Source: Paenibacillus alba (GTDB lineage Bacteria; Bacillota; Bacilli; Paenibacillales; NBRC-103111). From it: 64,000 bases of DNA. Under the pieces are notes generated by a model. That model saw nothing but the letters and a program-made list of their open reading frames with translations, made no database searches and had not been told where the DNA came from. Of the stretch, positions 27,061-35,832 are shown piece by piece (position 1 is the stretch's first letter; each line of letters starts with the position of its first letter). The stretch is taken from positions 62,001 to 126,000 of the forward strand of contig NZ_JABMKZ010000018.1 in the NCBI RefSeq assembly GCF_013204855.1. Reading direction: 5' to 3'. Made by a program: the position numbers and the translations under genes.

Positions 27061-27140
27061 ATGTATCGCCTCCATGAGATGCTGCCAAGCAGTATTGATA
27101 CCCATTCTCGAGATTCCTCAAAATAATCCTTTCAAAGCCA

Positions 27141-27290
27141 CTATTCGTTTCTTATTATTAGATCTATCTGACGTATGAAATCTTCCGCAAGTTCTAGCTG
27201 TCTAGTTGCGAATTCCAAATCTCCGTGACCTGCAAGGGCGACATCCAAATTACCTAATGTAGACATTAGTGTACGTGCGGTAATAGCAAA
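27141..27290 (-). pseudogene. Orphan coding fragment, about 49 residues
   Basis: Open frame without start: FAITARTLMSTLGNLDVALA, GHGDLEFATRQLELAEDF, IRQIDLIIRNE, then stop. It has protein-like composition but no ribosome site. It overlaps the end of the truncated kinase-like ORF in another frame and may be the tail of a different deleted gene or a shifted end of the same one. Confidence 0.35.
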
Positions 27291-27823
27291 CTGGGTTCGA
27301 GCCGCATTCGTTTATCTACCCTTAGAAACACTTTGATAAGTGCTTGTATACGCAGATCGGAGTATTTTCTCAATCTGGCAGCCGATTGGCATGTCCGCTC
27401 CCAAACACCAAGCATAGGAAGCTCGTCAAAGAAATCTTTCATTGCTAGTGAAAGTCCGTTTACCAATTCGACTACTTCACTCGGTGAAGGAGGTTGAATT
27501 ACTGTGGGAGGGATATATTCCCATAATGTCAACCAAGTACCCGCTACATCGTGCGGTCCTGCATCACTAAGGTCAGCAGGACATAACACGGGGACGCTCT
27601 TGGATTGGAGGTGACGTGATATATGCAACTCACGATCAAGTATTTTGTATGCGTACTCTGCATTTTCTTTGGAAATGACAGTAGCTATTCGGGCCACAAT
27701 CGGGTAGGGAGCCAAGTGAATGATCAGGTTCCCACCATTACTGAGTTCAATTGGTGTAATGTCAGTTAAACCATTACTTTCAGCAATTGATAATACTTGT
27801 GAAATAAGTATGCCTTTCTCCAA
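27266..27823 (-). pseudogene. Truncated aminoglycoside phosphotransferase-like gene
   Basis: A 185-residue N-terminal portion of an APH/choline-kinase-fold protein: ELSNGGNLIIHLAPYPIVAR (nucleotide-binding sheet), EHISRHLQ-like helix region, WLTLWEYIPPT hinge. The HGDxHxxN catalytic loop and DPE-type metal loop needed for activity are missing; the frame stops after LLLPHVH. TTG 27823 follows AAGGAGC. Family length is about 280 residues, so roughly 100 C-terminal residues are lost. Probably inactive. Confidence 0.6.
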
Positions 27824-27867
27824 TACTACAACAGCTCCTTATTTGTTTGAGTTAATCGAGATAGACC

Positions 27868-28777
27868 TCAATCCAGACATTTGGCGAAGCGTTCCGTTAC
27901 TTGAATGCCTCTGTGCCAATCCGTTCCTCCGTCTTCAATCGACCAGCAAGCCTCAAGCACGCCTCGCACCACACCCCACATCGCGATTCGGCGGGGGGCC
28001 AGATTGAGGCGGTCAGCCATAATCGCAATTCGACCCCGCAGCACCTGCTCACATTCACCACCCCGATCCTTAGTTAAGCAGATACTGGACCGTGTCGAAA
28101 TGGATGTCGCCGATGATGCCTTTTGGGTCAATGACTGCCCATTGCTCTTCGCCTTGTCGAAGGATATTTTCATGATGCAGATCACCATGCAATAGGAAAT
28201 TCTCACTCGTGGTCGTGATGAGGTACTCCAGACATTCTTCCGCATTTTCCACCCAGCTCTCAGGTAGCGGTGCGGCTATGCTCACGTCGTCGAATCGCTT
28301 GCGGTATCGCTCGATTGCCGCGAAGTGCCGCTTCATGGACGGATAGAGTCTGCCCGTAGGTACCAGTAGGTGAAGGCGGCGAAACACTTCGCAAAAGATA
28401 TTCGTCGCACGCGCATCATCATCAATTATGGATAACGGTGTGCCAGGGTCGGCACCCTCCAGCAGGGCCACCCCCCACTCCTCGTCTGCATCAAGCACTT
28501 GAATCGCCCCACGGCCCTCAAAGGCACGAAGTACACTGACTTCTCTAGAAAGCTCCTCCTTCATGAAAGATGCTTTAAGAACGACTGGCTTCCCATCGCT
28601 GCGCGTTGCGCGGAGCACGAAGTTATAGGTTAAATTGGAAAATGGAGCTTGAGGACTAAAATCAAAACGGCTTGCACTGTCGGCGATCAGTTTAGGCAGC
28701 GCCTCCGACCATGCGACGCCTTGCTCACCGTGAAGCTCTTGCATTCTATCAGTAAATGTATCAGGGATCACAAGCAT
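27868..28777 (-). pseudogene. APH(6)/hydroxyurea-type phosphotransferase gene with one frameshift
   Basis: Kinase of the aminoglycoside 6-phosphotransferase / hydroxyurea-resistance family. The first frame (28777-28070, 235 residues) carries PVVLKASF (ATP lysine), the catalytic loop LLHGDLHHENIL and VIDPKGIIGDIHFDTVQYLL, then stops. The next frame continues at once with DRGGECEQVLRGRIAIMADR, LNLAPRRIAMWGVVRGVLEA and WSIEDGGTDW to 27868, exactly the expected C-terminus; full length would be about 300. The break lies near 28070-28076. The first frame alone keeps the catalytic residues but lacks about 65 residues. ATG follows AAAGGAGC. Either decay or an assembly indel. Confidence 0.7.
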
Positions 28778-28926
28778 GCCGCCTTGCTCCTTTAAGCAAT
28801 GTAGTCAGAGTAAGTTGTCATTAATTACTTCACTACTCTTTACTAACTCTTTTCCAAATAATAACACAATTTTCCTGTAACTGTGGAAGAAAGCAATTGT
28901 CAGAGTTCCCTAGTAGGTAACATTAT

Positions 28927-28958
28927 GGAGGAGAGCCCGCATAAGCGGGCTCTCCTCC
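28927..28958. terminator. Perfect 14-bp hairpin, terminator-like
   Basis: GGAGGAGAGCCCGC, ATAA loop, GCGGGCTCTCCTCC. Stable stem but no T run on either side, so intrinsic termination is uncertain. It lies 150 bases upstream of the divergent kinase pseudogene start. Confidence 0.45.
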
Positions 28959-29117
28959 ATCTCCTCTCCCCTATAGTCACCTAGCGCTCAGTATCCGATA
29001 ACAAGTCCGACTGCCCCAGCTAGTTGTACGAGCCCAGTAACAACTCGAAAACATCCCGCAGTTGGTTGTTCTCGTTCACAACACCCTCTCCCATGTTCTT
29101 TATGGTCTATCTAATAG

Positions 29118-29163
29118 GACACTATATGGTGAAATTTTTTAGCATGTGACACCATTTGGTGTC
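29118..29163. promoter_or_regulatory. Paired operator-like palindromes
   Basis: GACACTATATGGTGA at 29118-29132 and perfect palindrome GACACCATTTGGTGTC at 29148-29163, starts 30 bases (about three helical turns) apart. This suggests dimer sites for a repressor, but no regulator gene is adjacent. They lie about 195 bases upstream of the small ORF at 29356. Confidence 0.5.
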
Positions 29164-29355
29164 TTGTAAATAATAGTAAGCAAATCCTAGCCTGCGGCAA
29201 GGTCTTCAACTCCATGCACCTTCGTAAGCCTCCCAACGAACTCTATCCCCTTTATTTACACGAAATTTTAGAACATTTTTTGGGGGCTCGCCAGAGACTG
29301 AGCTTTTCCTGTTAATGACCGGCGATTATAGGGCGAGGAAAGGAGTATATATAGG

Positions 29356-29520
29356 ATGGGAACAAAAGATGATGTTGGGCAATTTCAAGACTGCATCGAT
29401 GAAATGGAAGCAACCATTGAGCGTCTTCGGGCAGAGATACAAAGACTTAAAGAACAACAGGACGCACTTGAGCAGGGAAATCTGCTACTTTACCAAAAAC
29501 TCACTCAGACTGATTATTGA
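29356..29520 (+). CDS. Small 54-residue coiled-coil protein
   Basis: ATG 29356 to TGA 29518-29520, with GAAAGGAG 11 bases upstream. The protein starts MGTKDDVGQFQDCIDEMEA and continues TIERLRAEIQRLKEQQDALE, then QGNLLLYQKLTQTDY. Leucine/isoleucine heptads from about residue 14 to 45 predict a single coiled coil. It may be a small oligomerising or adapter protein. No homologue is recognised. The composition is convincing for a real gene although it is isolated. Confidence 0.55.
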   Translation: MGTKDDVGQFQDCIDEMEATIERLRAEIQRLKEQQDALEQGNLLLYQKLTQTDY

Positions 29521-29737
29521 CGTGTTCCTCAAAGGGAATATTTAGACTCACATAAAGACGCAGCGGCATACAGAGATTAGAAAATATAGTCTTAAGTTGC
29601 CGCTATAATATTTTAACGATCGTTCACCGTTTGTTTAACAACAATCAAATATTCATATGGATTTTTAGTCTATTAGGTACCTTCTCTTCTGATATCTCTA
29701 GTGCCTAATTAAAACGGATACGAGCATGTTGCATATA

Positions 29738-30955
29738 CTAAACTGAATGTTCTGCGAGTTCAGTATGCTGCCCGTAAGAGAACAGCCAACTGCTTAACAA
29801 TCCACCTAATATAATAATAACCCCGCCGCTAATTACAAGTGCTCGTAATGGAATGAATTGATACATCCATCCTGAAACTAAGAGTGCTACTGTCAATGCC
29901 CCCATTAGAGCGGAATGAAAGGTCATCTGAACACGTCCTTGATACGTATACTGCACTTTGGTTTGCATTAACGTAGCTATCCCTACATTTAATGAGATTT
30001 GTCCTAAACTAAATACAAGGATACCTGCTGCTGTAATGGCAAGATTCGGATAAAGAACCATCAATCCAAGCCCTATACCCATGACAATCATCCCGTAGGT
30101 AATTAATTGATCTGCGGATAACTTAGATCTTTGAACAAGAAATGCACTAACTAACATTCCTCCCCCTTGTATGGAACCTAATACAGCTATAATTGTCTGG
30201 GGAAGCTCAAGAAAATCGGTAATAATAAAAATTTCCAAAACTTGAATGAGACCGGCACCAAACCCAACAAACATCGCTGAAATTAATATGGGTCGAACAG
30301 TTGTATGTTTAAAAGCGTACCGAATTCCTGTTAATAAATCGGACCAGACAGAATAGATACTAAGTCCCTTTCTCTCGATAATTTCAGAAGTTAATATGGT
30401 TTTTATGAGCACGGCGCTTATTACAAATAAAAGGATGGTGATTAAAAAAGACCATTGTACACCTAGAAACATATAAATGGATGTACCCACTACTGGTCCT
30501 ATTAAAATCATTACACTACTAGATATTTGACGAAGGCTAGCTGCAGTTTTCCGATCTTCTTCTGGAACAAATTGCATTGTGTAAGCATTCCCTGGTGCTC
30601 GAAAAAACAAAGTTCCGACCGCAGATAGAAAAGCTCCGAGAAAAATGACCCACGAAGGTCCGAACCACACAGCCTCTAGTAGTAACATAACCATCCCAGC
30701 GCGATACCAATTAGCGGCAATTATGGTCCGTTTACGATTCCAACGATCAGCAAACACACCAACAAGAGGTGCAAATAAGAAAATTGGTGCATACTCAACG
30801 AACATAATATAAGACATGGCAACAGATGATTTATGAAAAAGATCAAGAACAGCGTACATTAGCGCCATATTTCTTAACCAGTCACCTAACTCTGATAACC
30901 AAGTTGAAATCCAGTATTTTCTGAACAAAGGATTTCTTTTCAAAAATGAGTACAT
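29738..30955 (-). CDS. MFS-type drug/metabolite exporter
   Basis: A 405-residue major facilitator superfamily protein of the MFS_3 / EntS-like class with about 10-12 membrane segments. The loop 2-3 signature is visible as PLVGVFADRWNRKRTI (about 60-76), and FFRAPGNAYTMQFVPEEDRK (about 115-134) is typical of the class. It lies 16 bases downstream of an ArsR-type regulator gene in the same direction, so the two form an operon and the regulator probably controls export. Substrate unknown. Confidence 0.85.
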   Translation of the reverse strand: MYSFLKRNPLFRKYWISTWLSELGDWLRNMALMYAVLDLFHKSSVAMSYIMFVEYAPIFLFAPLVGVFADRWNRKRTIIAANWYRAGMVMLLLEAVWFGPSWVIFLGAFLSAVGTLFFRAPGNAYTMQFVPEEDRKTAASLRQISSSVMILIGPVVGTSIYMFLGVQWSFLITILLFVISAVLIKTILTSEIIERKGLSIYSVWSDLLTGIRYAFKHTTVRPILISAMFVGFGAGLIQVLEIFIITDFLELPQTIIAVLGSIQGGGMLVSAFLVQRSKLSADQLITYGMIVMGIGLGLMVLYPNLAITAAGILVFSLGQISLNVGIATLMQTKVQYTYQGRVQMTFHSALMGALTVALLVSGWMYQFIPLRALVISGGVIIILGGLLSSWLFSYGQHTELAEHSV

Positions 30956-30971
30956 AACTTCATGCCCCTTC

Positions 30972-31541
30972 CTATAGTTTTCTGTGGGCTGTCATCATAA
31001 TTCGAGTGGGCTCGCTTTGCTCTATATCATTCTCCGCGATCTTACTCCATCTTTCAAAAACATCAGTGATTTCGTTATAAAATTCGATTTGTTTCTCTTT
31101 GGATAAAAGTAATGTAGTTGATTTAATAAATGCTTTTTGAGTGTCAAACTCTTTCATTTGCTCAAGTTTTACAATAGTTGAAAGAATGGAATCCTGATAT
31201 TCCTCTAATACCGATTTAGCGACAATATATCGACCGCTTTTCTCTCCTTCTTCCGATAAGAATTCATCACTTAGACAAATACGATAGGTTTGAGCAATCG
31301 GCAAATAATATTTCTCGATAATTCCTCCTTTATCTTTTTTTTCCTTGAGGAGCAGCAAATTAACTTTGGCTAGTTCACGAACATGATAATGCACTTTGGA
31401 TGCAGGTAGTCCCAATTCATCAGCTACTTGCTTAGATGTGCGGGGAATACCATCTTCAAATGTGGAGATTATTCTCATACGAAGTTTATTTGATATAACT
31501 TTGGCTTGCTCATAGGATGTAATTTCGTAAATCTCGTCCAT
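30972..31541 (-). CDS. ArsR-like winged-helix regulator
   Basis: A 189-residue transcription factor. Residues about 8-75 form a winged helix (VISNKLRMRIISTFEDGIPR, TSKQVADELGLPASKVHYHV, RELAKVNLLLL). The rest is helical (FIKSTTLLLSKEKQIEFYNE), as in YdfF/YtcD-like regulators that control MFS genes. No metal-binding Cys motif is present. ATG 31541 lies six bases after AAGGTG; a frame to 31565 is longer but lacks a ribosome site. First gene of the regulator-exporter operon. Confidence 0.78.
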   Translation of the reverse strand: MDEIYEITSYEQAKVISNKLRMRIISTFEDGIPRTSKQVADELGLPASKVHYHVRELAKVNLLLLKEKKDKGGIIEKYYLPIAQTYRICLSDEFLSEEGEKSGRYIVAKSVLEEYQDSILSTIVKLEQMKEFDTQKAFIKSTTLLLSKEKQIEFYNEITDVFERWSKIAENDIEQSEPTRIMMTAHRKL

Positions 31542-31689
31542 CAAGTACACCTTACCTTTAATCAATTTTATTTGCTCGATCAGTTTTTTTTGATCGTATC
31601 ATTAAATTATACTAATGTACATTATTTGTAAACTAATGAATAATATGTATATCCCTTTATTTTATTCTTAATACACCTGGATCACGCCT

Positions 31690-32125
31690 TGAGTGACGCG
31701 AACTGGGTATCAGCAGTGGATTTGTCTCAAACGACTTGCGCGCCGGCTTTTTTTGTATTTCTTAATCAGTTCGGCGACAGCCGCATCCACCACGAAATTT
31801 CCAACCTAATGAGCAATTTGGTCAGCAATTCCTCCATGGGATTGTGCGCCCAGAACTGCTCCCAGGTACTCTTGGGAGCAATGTAGAAATTATTCCCGGA
31901 GGCACGATTGAAATATAGCCTTGTATGGCTAAAAATTCTTGTTGCACGTACACGATCAATCCTGTCCCGGACAATGTGTACGTGTACATCATTAACCAGT
32001 CTTTGGTTCCAAGAGGCCGATAGCAGGAGTAACCATGCGGTACAAAATAATGATCGGATACGAGTACGCCTGCAGGCCGCACAGGGTCTGAATAATCAAG
32101 TGACAAACGACAAACAAAAGCATTA
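31690..32125 (-). pseudogene. AraC-type regulator remnant (N-terminal domain only)
   Basis: Minus-strand remnant in shifting frames. It reads DYSDPVRPAGVLVSDHYFV, PHGYSCYRPLGTKDWLMMYT, LSGTGLIV, then in another frame YIAPKSTWEQFWAHNPMEEL, then VVDAAVAELIKKYKKSRRAS. This is the arabinose-binding-like domain common in Paenibacillus AraC regulators; the helix-turn-helix half is gone. At least two frame shifts are needed to join the pieces. Confidence 0.6.
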
Positions 32126-32191
32126 GCAATTATCAACGTATATACAGCAGTATTGTTCGAGCAAATGAGAACGTGAACGAATAAAATAATA

Positions 32192-32205
32192 TGCAAGCGC
32201 TTACC
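32192..32205. promoter_or_regulatory. cre-like site
   Basis: TGCAAGCGCTTACC agrees with the CcpA consensus TGWAARCGYTWNCW at 12 of 14 positions. It lies upstream of the CBM and esterase remnants. Confidence 0.45.
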
Positions 32206-32282
32206 TAGCACGAATTCGAGGAGGAATGATACCGATGAGGAAATGACTCTGCTCAGCCAGTTCATAAGCGCGGGCACCATGG

Positions 32283-32497
32283 ATGCTCAGCTGGTCGTCA
32301 GGCAGCGATGCCAATGCTTACAAAGGGAATATTCGGTGGGCAGGAACCGCAGGATATCCCTATTCCATCCGATCCATTGGTGATCAGATTACCTTATACG
32401 GCTCCAAGGATACGAATCAAGGCCGGGCCCGTCTATGGTCGCAGCGAATAACGGGCTGGCCAATGTTTCGATCGAATTGTCATTTCCAAATAATTAG
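32283..32497 (+). pseudogene. Carbohydrate-binding-domain remnant
   Basis: Plus-strand fragment SSGSDANAYKGNIRWAGTAG, YPYSIRSIGDQITLYGSKDT, NQGRARLW, then in another frame ANNGLANVSIELSFPNN and stop. The itlyGskdtnqGrA pattern is that of C-terminal beta-sandwich modules attached to glycosidases. There is no start or catalytic part; it is left over from a larger gene. Confidence 0.45.
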
Positions 32498-32523
32498 TGG
32501 GTTCAGAAAGGGGAAGAGGCTTT

Positions 32524-34252
32524 ATGACAATCAATCGGAGGAAAAAGGGGTTGCTCGCGCTAGTCTGCACGATGCTGCTCCTGTTCACAACATTTTATCT
32601 TGTCACTCCTGCAGAAGCAGCGGACAATCAGGTTCATAATCCTTCGTTCGAAGACGGGGGCAGCAGCCAAACGGCGACCGGATGGTCGACTTGGGGGCCG
32701 AATCCCGAGGCGGATTATTATCAGGCAGGCGGCGTTACTGGCGGTTCGAATGAAGGGGTTCACTGGAATGCTAGCAGCTATACTGTTTATACGTATCAAA
32801 CGTGAAGGGGGTCATTGGAAAGCTAGCAGCTATACCGTATATACGTATCAGACGCCGAGTCTGGAGAACGGAACTTATACCCTTAGCGCATGGGTGAAAT
32901 CAAGCGGCGGACAAAGGGAAGCCAGAATGGTGGCCAAGAACTATGGGGTAACTGAAATGTCGGTTAACATTCCGGCGGCATCTTCCTATACTCGAATCAG
33001 CATTCCGAATATTAACGTTACAAACGGTTATCTTGAAATCGGTTTTTATTCGGTTGGGAATGGGGGCAATTGGATCACTTTCGATAATATCGAACTGACT
33101 GGAGAGCGCAGCGCTAACACATTTTACGGAGGGAAAGCTTCCGGGACCGTTCTTGGCACGTCGAATAATAAAATCATCAACTTTGTGACCCCATTTACTT
33201 ACACCTATAGAACTTATATTAAACCGCACGAATACGGGGACTTCATGTGGAGCTTATGGTATAGCAACAGCGTGGATAGCACTTGGGCAGACGGAGCGTT
33301 AGCGTACGCCAATCAACCAGGTTCAACTTGGCGTATTGATGCTGCATATGTGGCAGACGGCGGAACAAGTCCTGATGGTTCTGTTGTGTCCGGAACCCAG
33401 CAGCAAGTCTCCTATGGCGCATCGACTTCCAAATTAGTGCGTCCGGGTGAGACTTTTTGGAGCAATCCGGTCCAAATTAACATTCCATCCGGGCATTATC
33501 TTGCTTTTACCTGGACGATTGCGACTTATGCCAGCGGCAGTACAATTCCCTATACGTACAACTCAATGGTCACAGCATTTCAAGCAAACGGCAGTTATGC
33601 AGGCTCCGAAAGCGGGACGCCCTTCAGCAATACCGGCGATTATTTAGTCGCTCCGAATTTATTCGCCTATAACAAACCCGTTACAAAGAATATCGCATTC
33701 TTGGGGGATTCCATTACTCAAGGGATTAGTACAACGAGGGATGCTTATGCCTACTGGGTATCTAAAATTGCAGACGGAATGCCGACTGACAAGGGCATCT
33801 GGAATCTCGGCAGTGGATACGCACGGGCACAAGATGCGGCATCCGATGGCAGATGGCTAAACAAAGTCAAAACAAATGATGAGATTAATATCTGTTTGGG
33901 CGTGAACGACATCGGCACGGGAGTGAGAACCGCAAGTCAAATCGTTGCGGATCTCACGACAATTGTTAGCAAAATTAAACAAGAGAATCCCTCTGCCACC
34001 GTTATATTGTTTACGATACCGCCGTTTAATTTCACCGCCGCAGCTGAAACGACGTGGAGGAGCGTTAACCAGACCATTCGCACCAGTCCACCGGCCGGAG
34101 TTGACCGCGTATTCGACATTGCCGCAGTGCTGTCGCAAGCTGCGCCGAATGATAACAATATTCAAGTGCAGTACCTCAGTCCCAATAACGATCCGCATCC
34201 CAATGGTTTGGCTGGAACGGCGGTTGCCAACGCCTACCTCAGCTGGTATTAA
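32524..34252 (+). pseudogene. Secreted CBM + SGNH/GDSL esterase gene, frame broken by a local duplication
   Basis: ATG 32524 behind GGGGAAGAGG starts a signal peptide (cleavage after AEA, about residue 32) and a CBM4/9-like domain (NQVHNPSFEDGG...GW). The frame stops at 32803-32805 because of a 52-base imperfect duplication. In the next frame the CBM resumes (SSYTVYTYQTPSLENGTYTL) and is followed by a beta-sandwich and an SGNH hydrolase: block I AFLGDSITQG, block III LGVNDIG, block V DPHPNG. Restored, it would be a secreted esterase of about 560 residues deacetylating a plant-type polysaccharide. As it stands the secreted enzyme cannot be made unless frameshifting occurs. Confidence 0.72.
32752..32855 (+). 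repeat. 52-bp imperfect tandem duplication in the esterase gene
   Basis: Units 32752-32803 and 32804-32855, starting GAAGGGGTTCACTGG and GAAGGGGGTCATTGG, differ at seven positions. Both encode GxHWxASSYTVYTYQT. 52 is not a multiple of three, so the repeat breaks the frame. Confidence 0.85.
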
Positions 34253-34283
34253 GCGTACATTCCAAGAAAGTATACTCTGTTCC

Positions 34284-34315
34284 GGAGGCTGCCCATCACC
34301 TGTGGGACAGCCTCC
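34284..34315 (+). terminator. Terminator after the esterase gene
   Basis: GGAGGCTG-CCCA...TGGGACAGCCTCC hairpin about 30 bases after the stop, followed by a weak TCTTATT tract. Confidence 0.65.
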
Positions 34316-34504
34316 TCTTATTCCCTAATGGACTATTTTCGTTATTAATTATCAATTGAATATTGATTTATTGACTTGCCTTGCGAAACCCTTGCGGTTT
34401 TGCCCTTTCGCATGAATCACGCTTGTAGAGGCTCCATGTCAAGAGTCACCAATTTTACCACTACAATTCTTGTAAATGGCTCAAGCCATTGTAATCAAAG
34501 AGGC

Positions 34505-34790
34505 TCAACCACTTATTAGCGAATACAGGGCTGTTCTATTGGCGACAGAGCGCCAGCAAAAGGAGCCCCAGTAATGAGTAAACCCTAGGAAGTCGAAAGG
34601 TTTCTGGTTTCTTTAAACCTACCTCTTTGCATGCCACTTCTGACTGCCTTCCGAATCGGATAATTTTCGTCTTCTCTTCTACAATCTCTAACCCAAACGT
34701 ATTCAGCCTTACAACCAATGCCTCATAGAATCGCTTTGCATCCTTTTCCTGTTCAAAGCAACACACAAAATCATCCGCGAGTGTCATCTA
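34505..34790 (-). pseudogene. Group II intron reverse transcriptase fragment
   Basis: Minus strand reads LADDFVCCFEQEKDAKRFYE, ALVVRLNTFGLEIVEEKTKI, IRFGR, corresponding to the YADD active site and palm/thumb of LtrA-like enzymes. After a frame slip it continues DFLGFTHYWGSF, a typical RT segment, then stops. N-terminal fingers and most of the maturase domain are absent. A relic, not active. Confidence 0.7.
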
Positions 34791-34793
34791 AAT

Positions 34794-35179
34794 TCACAAC
34801 ATCGCCTTCTTGTAGCTGTGTTTGCTCATCTTGCTGAAGGCGTTCAATTCGCTTTTTCCCGACGTTTTCCACGCAAAAGAAGTGGTGAAAAAGCGGCTCA
34901 TCGTGTACTGAGCAAGCTTCCGTGACTTAAACATGTGTTTTAATAACGAGTCCTTTTGAGCCATATCGGCCATTTGGACAACGGAAGAACAATTCGAAAT
35001 GAGACCCACAACGTAGAGAAAACATAGCAACCAGGACGGAGTCCCGCTGCGCTTCATCATGCCAGACTGAGTTAAAAGTAGCGACATGTCAAAACGTTCC
35101 CAAAGGGTACGCAAAATTGGAGCCCCCGCACACTCACTCAGTTGTAATCACGATATTTCGGTTCTTTTAGCGTTTTCAT
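34794..35179 (-). pseudogene. Truncated IS transposase N-terminal region
   Basis: Minus strand, several frames. MKTLKEPKYRDY, then QLSECAGAPILRTLWERFDM, SLLLTQSGMMKRSGTPSWLL, HMFKSRKLAQYTMSRFFTTS, and in a further frame GKKRIERLQQDEQTQLQEGD, VVNLDDTR. LDDT fits the first catalytic Asp region of DDE transposases; the rest is missing and the fragment abuts the intron RT piece. Family placement (IS4-like) is tentative. Confidence 0.6.
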
Positions 35180-35638
35180 TAGAAAATCACCTACATATTT
35201 GAAGTAATACCTTGGTTAAGGTATCCTTCGCAATTATTGTGGTGAATTCCAAAAGTCAAGTGTTTTTTATCTTCCTATGCTTTTTGACTTTTACCAATAT
35301 TTATCTCGAACTGCATAGGTCTATAAACGAACTTTGCAGGGATTGTGCAAAAAAGTAATGAATCAATTATTTATCTTTAGAGGCATTAGTACAAGTGATT
35401 GTGTACTAGGAAATCAAGTGTATGAAGGGTATTTAGATCTTCTACAAAAATCTGAATATCTTTAGTTTTTTACAGCCCTCAAAGGCTTTTTGGGAGCTGA
35501 GTTTTTATTGGAATTGTTAAGAAACGTGCGTCTGTTGTTGTATAACTTACGATCACCGAAGGTCCCCTAAAAAGGCCGGGTCTCGGAATGTCCCAAGCCT
35601 GGCATTAGTTAACATACCGACGAAGTCGGCGCGCGGTA

Positions 35639-35690
35639 CTTTGCTGAAGGCGTTCGATTCGCTCCACACAAGTGAAGTAGTGAAAAAGGG
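35639..35690 (-). repeat. Second partial copy of the transposase sequence
   Basis: TTTGCTGAAGGCGTTCGATT and the following bases to GAAGTAGTGAAAAAG match 34828-34892 closely but with an internal deletion of about 15 bases. On the minus strand it again reads FFTTS, and then RIERLQQ in the other frame. Confidence 0.6.
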
Positions 35691-35720
35691 TACGTACTAA
35701 AACTCGATGATTATCATGAA

Positions 35721-35757
35721 GACCCCTTCGTCCGGCAAAATCTGCGGCCAAGGGGTC
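35721..35757 (-). terminator. Hairpin downstream of the secreted beta-helix gene
   Basis: GACCCCTT...AAGGGGTC arms with an inner CCGGC/GCGG pairing, about 75 bases beyond the stop of the minus-strand gene at 35833. Confidence 0.55.
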
Positions 35758-35832
35758 TTGCTGCATTTGCTTCCTAAGTTTTTCGGCAGACTCAAAAGCT
35801 TAGTTTCCCGCCACAGGAAAGACGCATCCGCA

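Larger units (their letters stand above)
28778..29355. other. Gene-poor interval with a hairpin and two related palindromes
   Basis: No convincing coding frame. It holds the 14-base hairpin at 28927-28958, the paired palindromes at 29118-29163, and GAAAGGAG before the small ORF at 29356. Nothing else was recognised. Confidence 0.6.
35180..35832. other. Gene-free relic interval
   Basis: AT-rich and without a convincing gene. It contains a second short transposase relic (35639-35690), next to a structured stretch at about 35565-35640 with the arms ACCGACGAAGTCGG, and the terminator at 35721. The 35565-35640 stretch might derive from intron RNA structure, but I cannot place it. Confidence 0.5.

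Noticed and set aside
34441..35700. Intact group II intron or insertion sequence
   Set aside because: Only fragments with frame breaks are present and no terminal inverted repeats or domain V could be identified.
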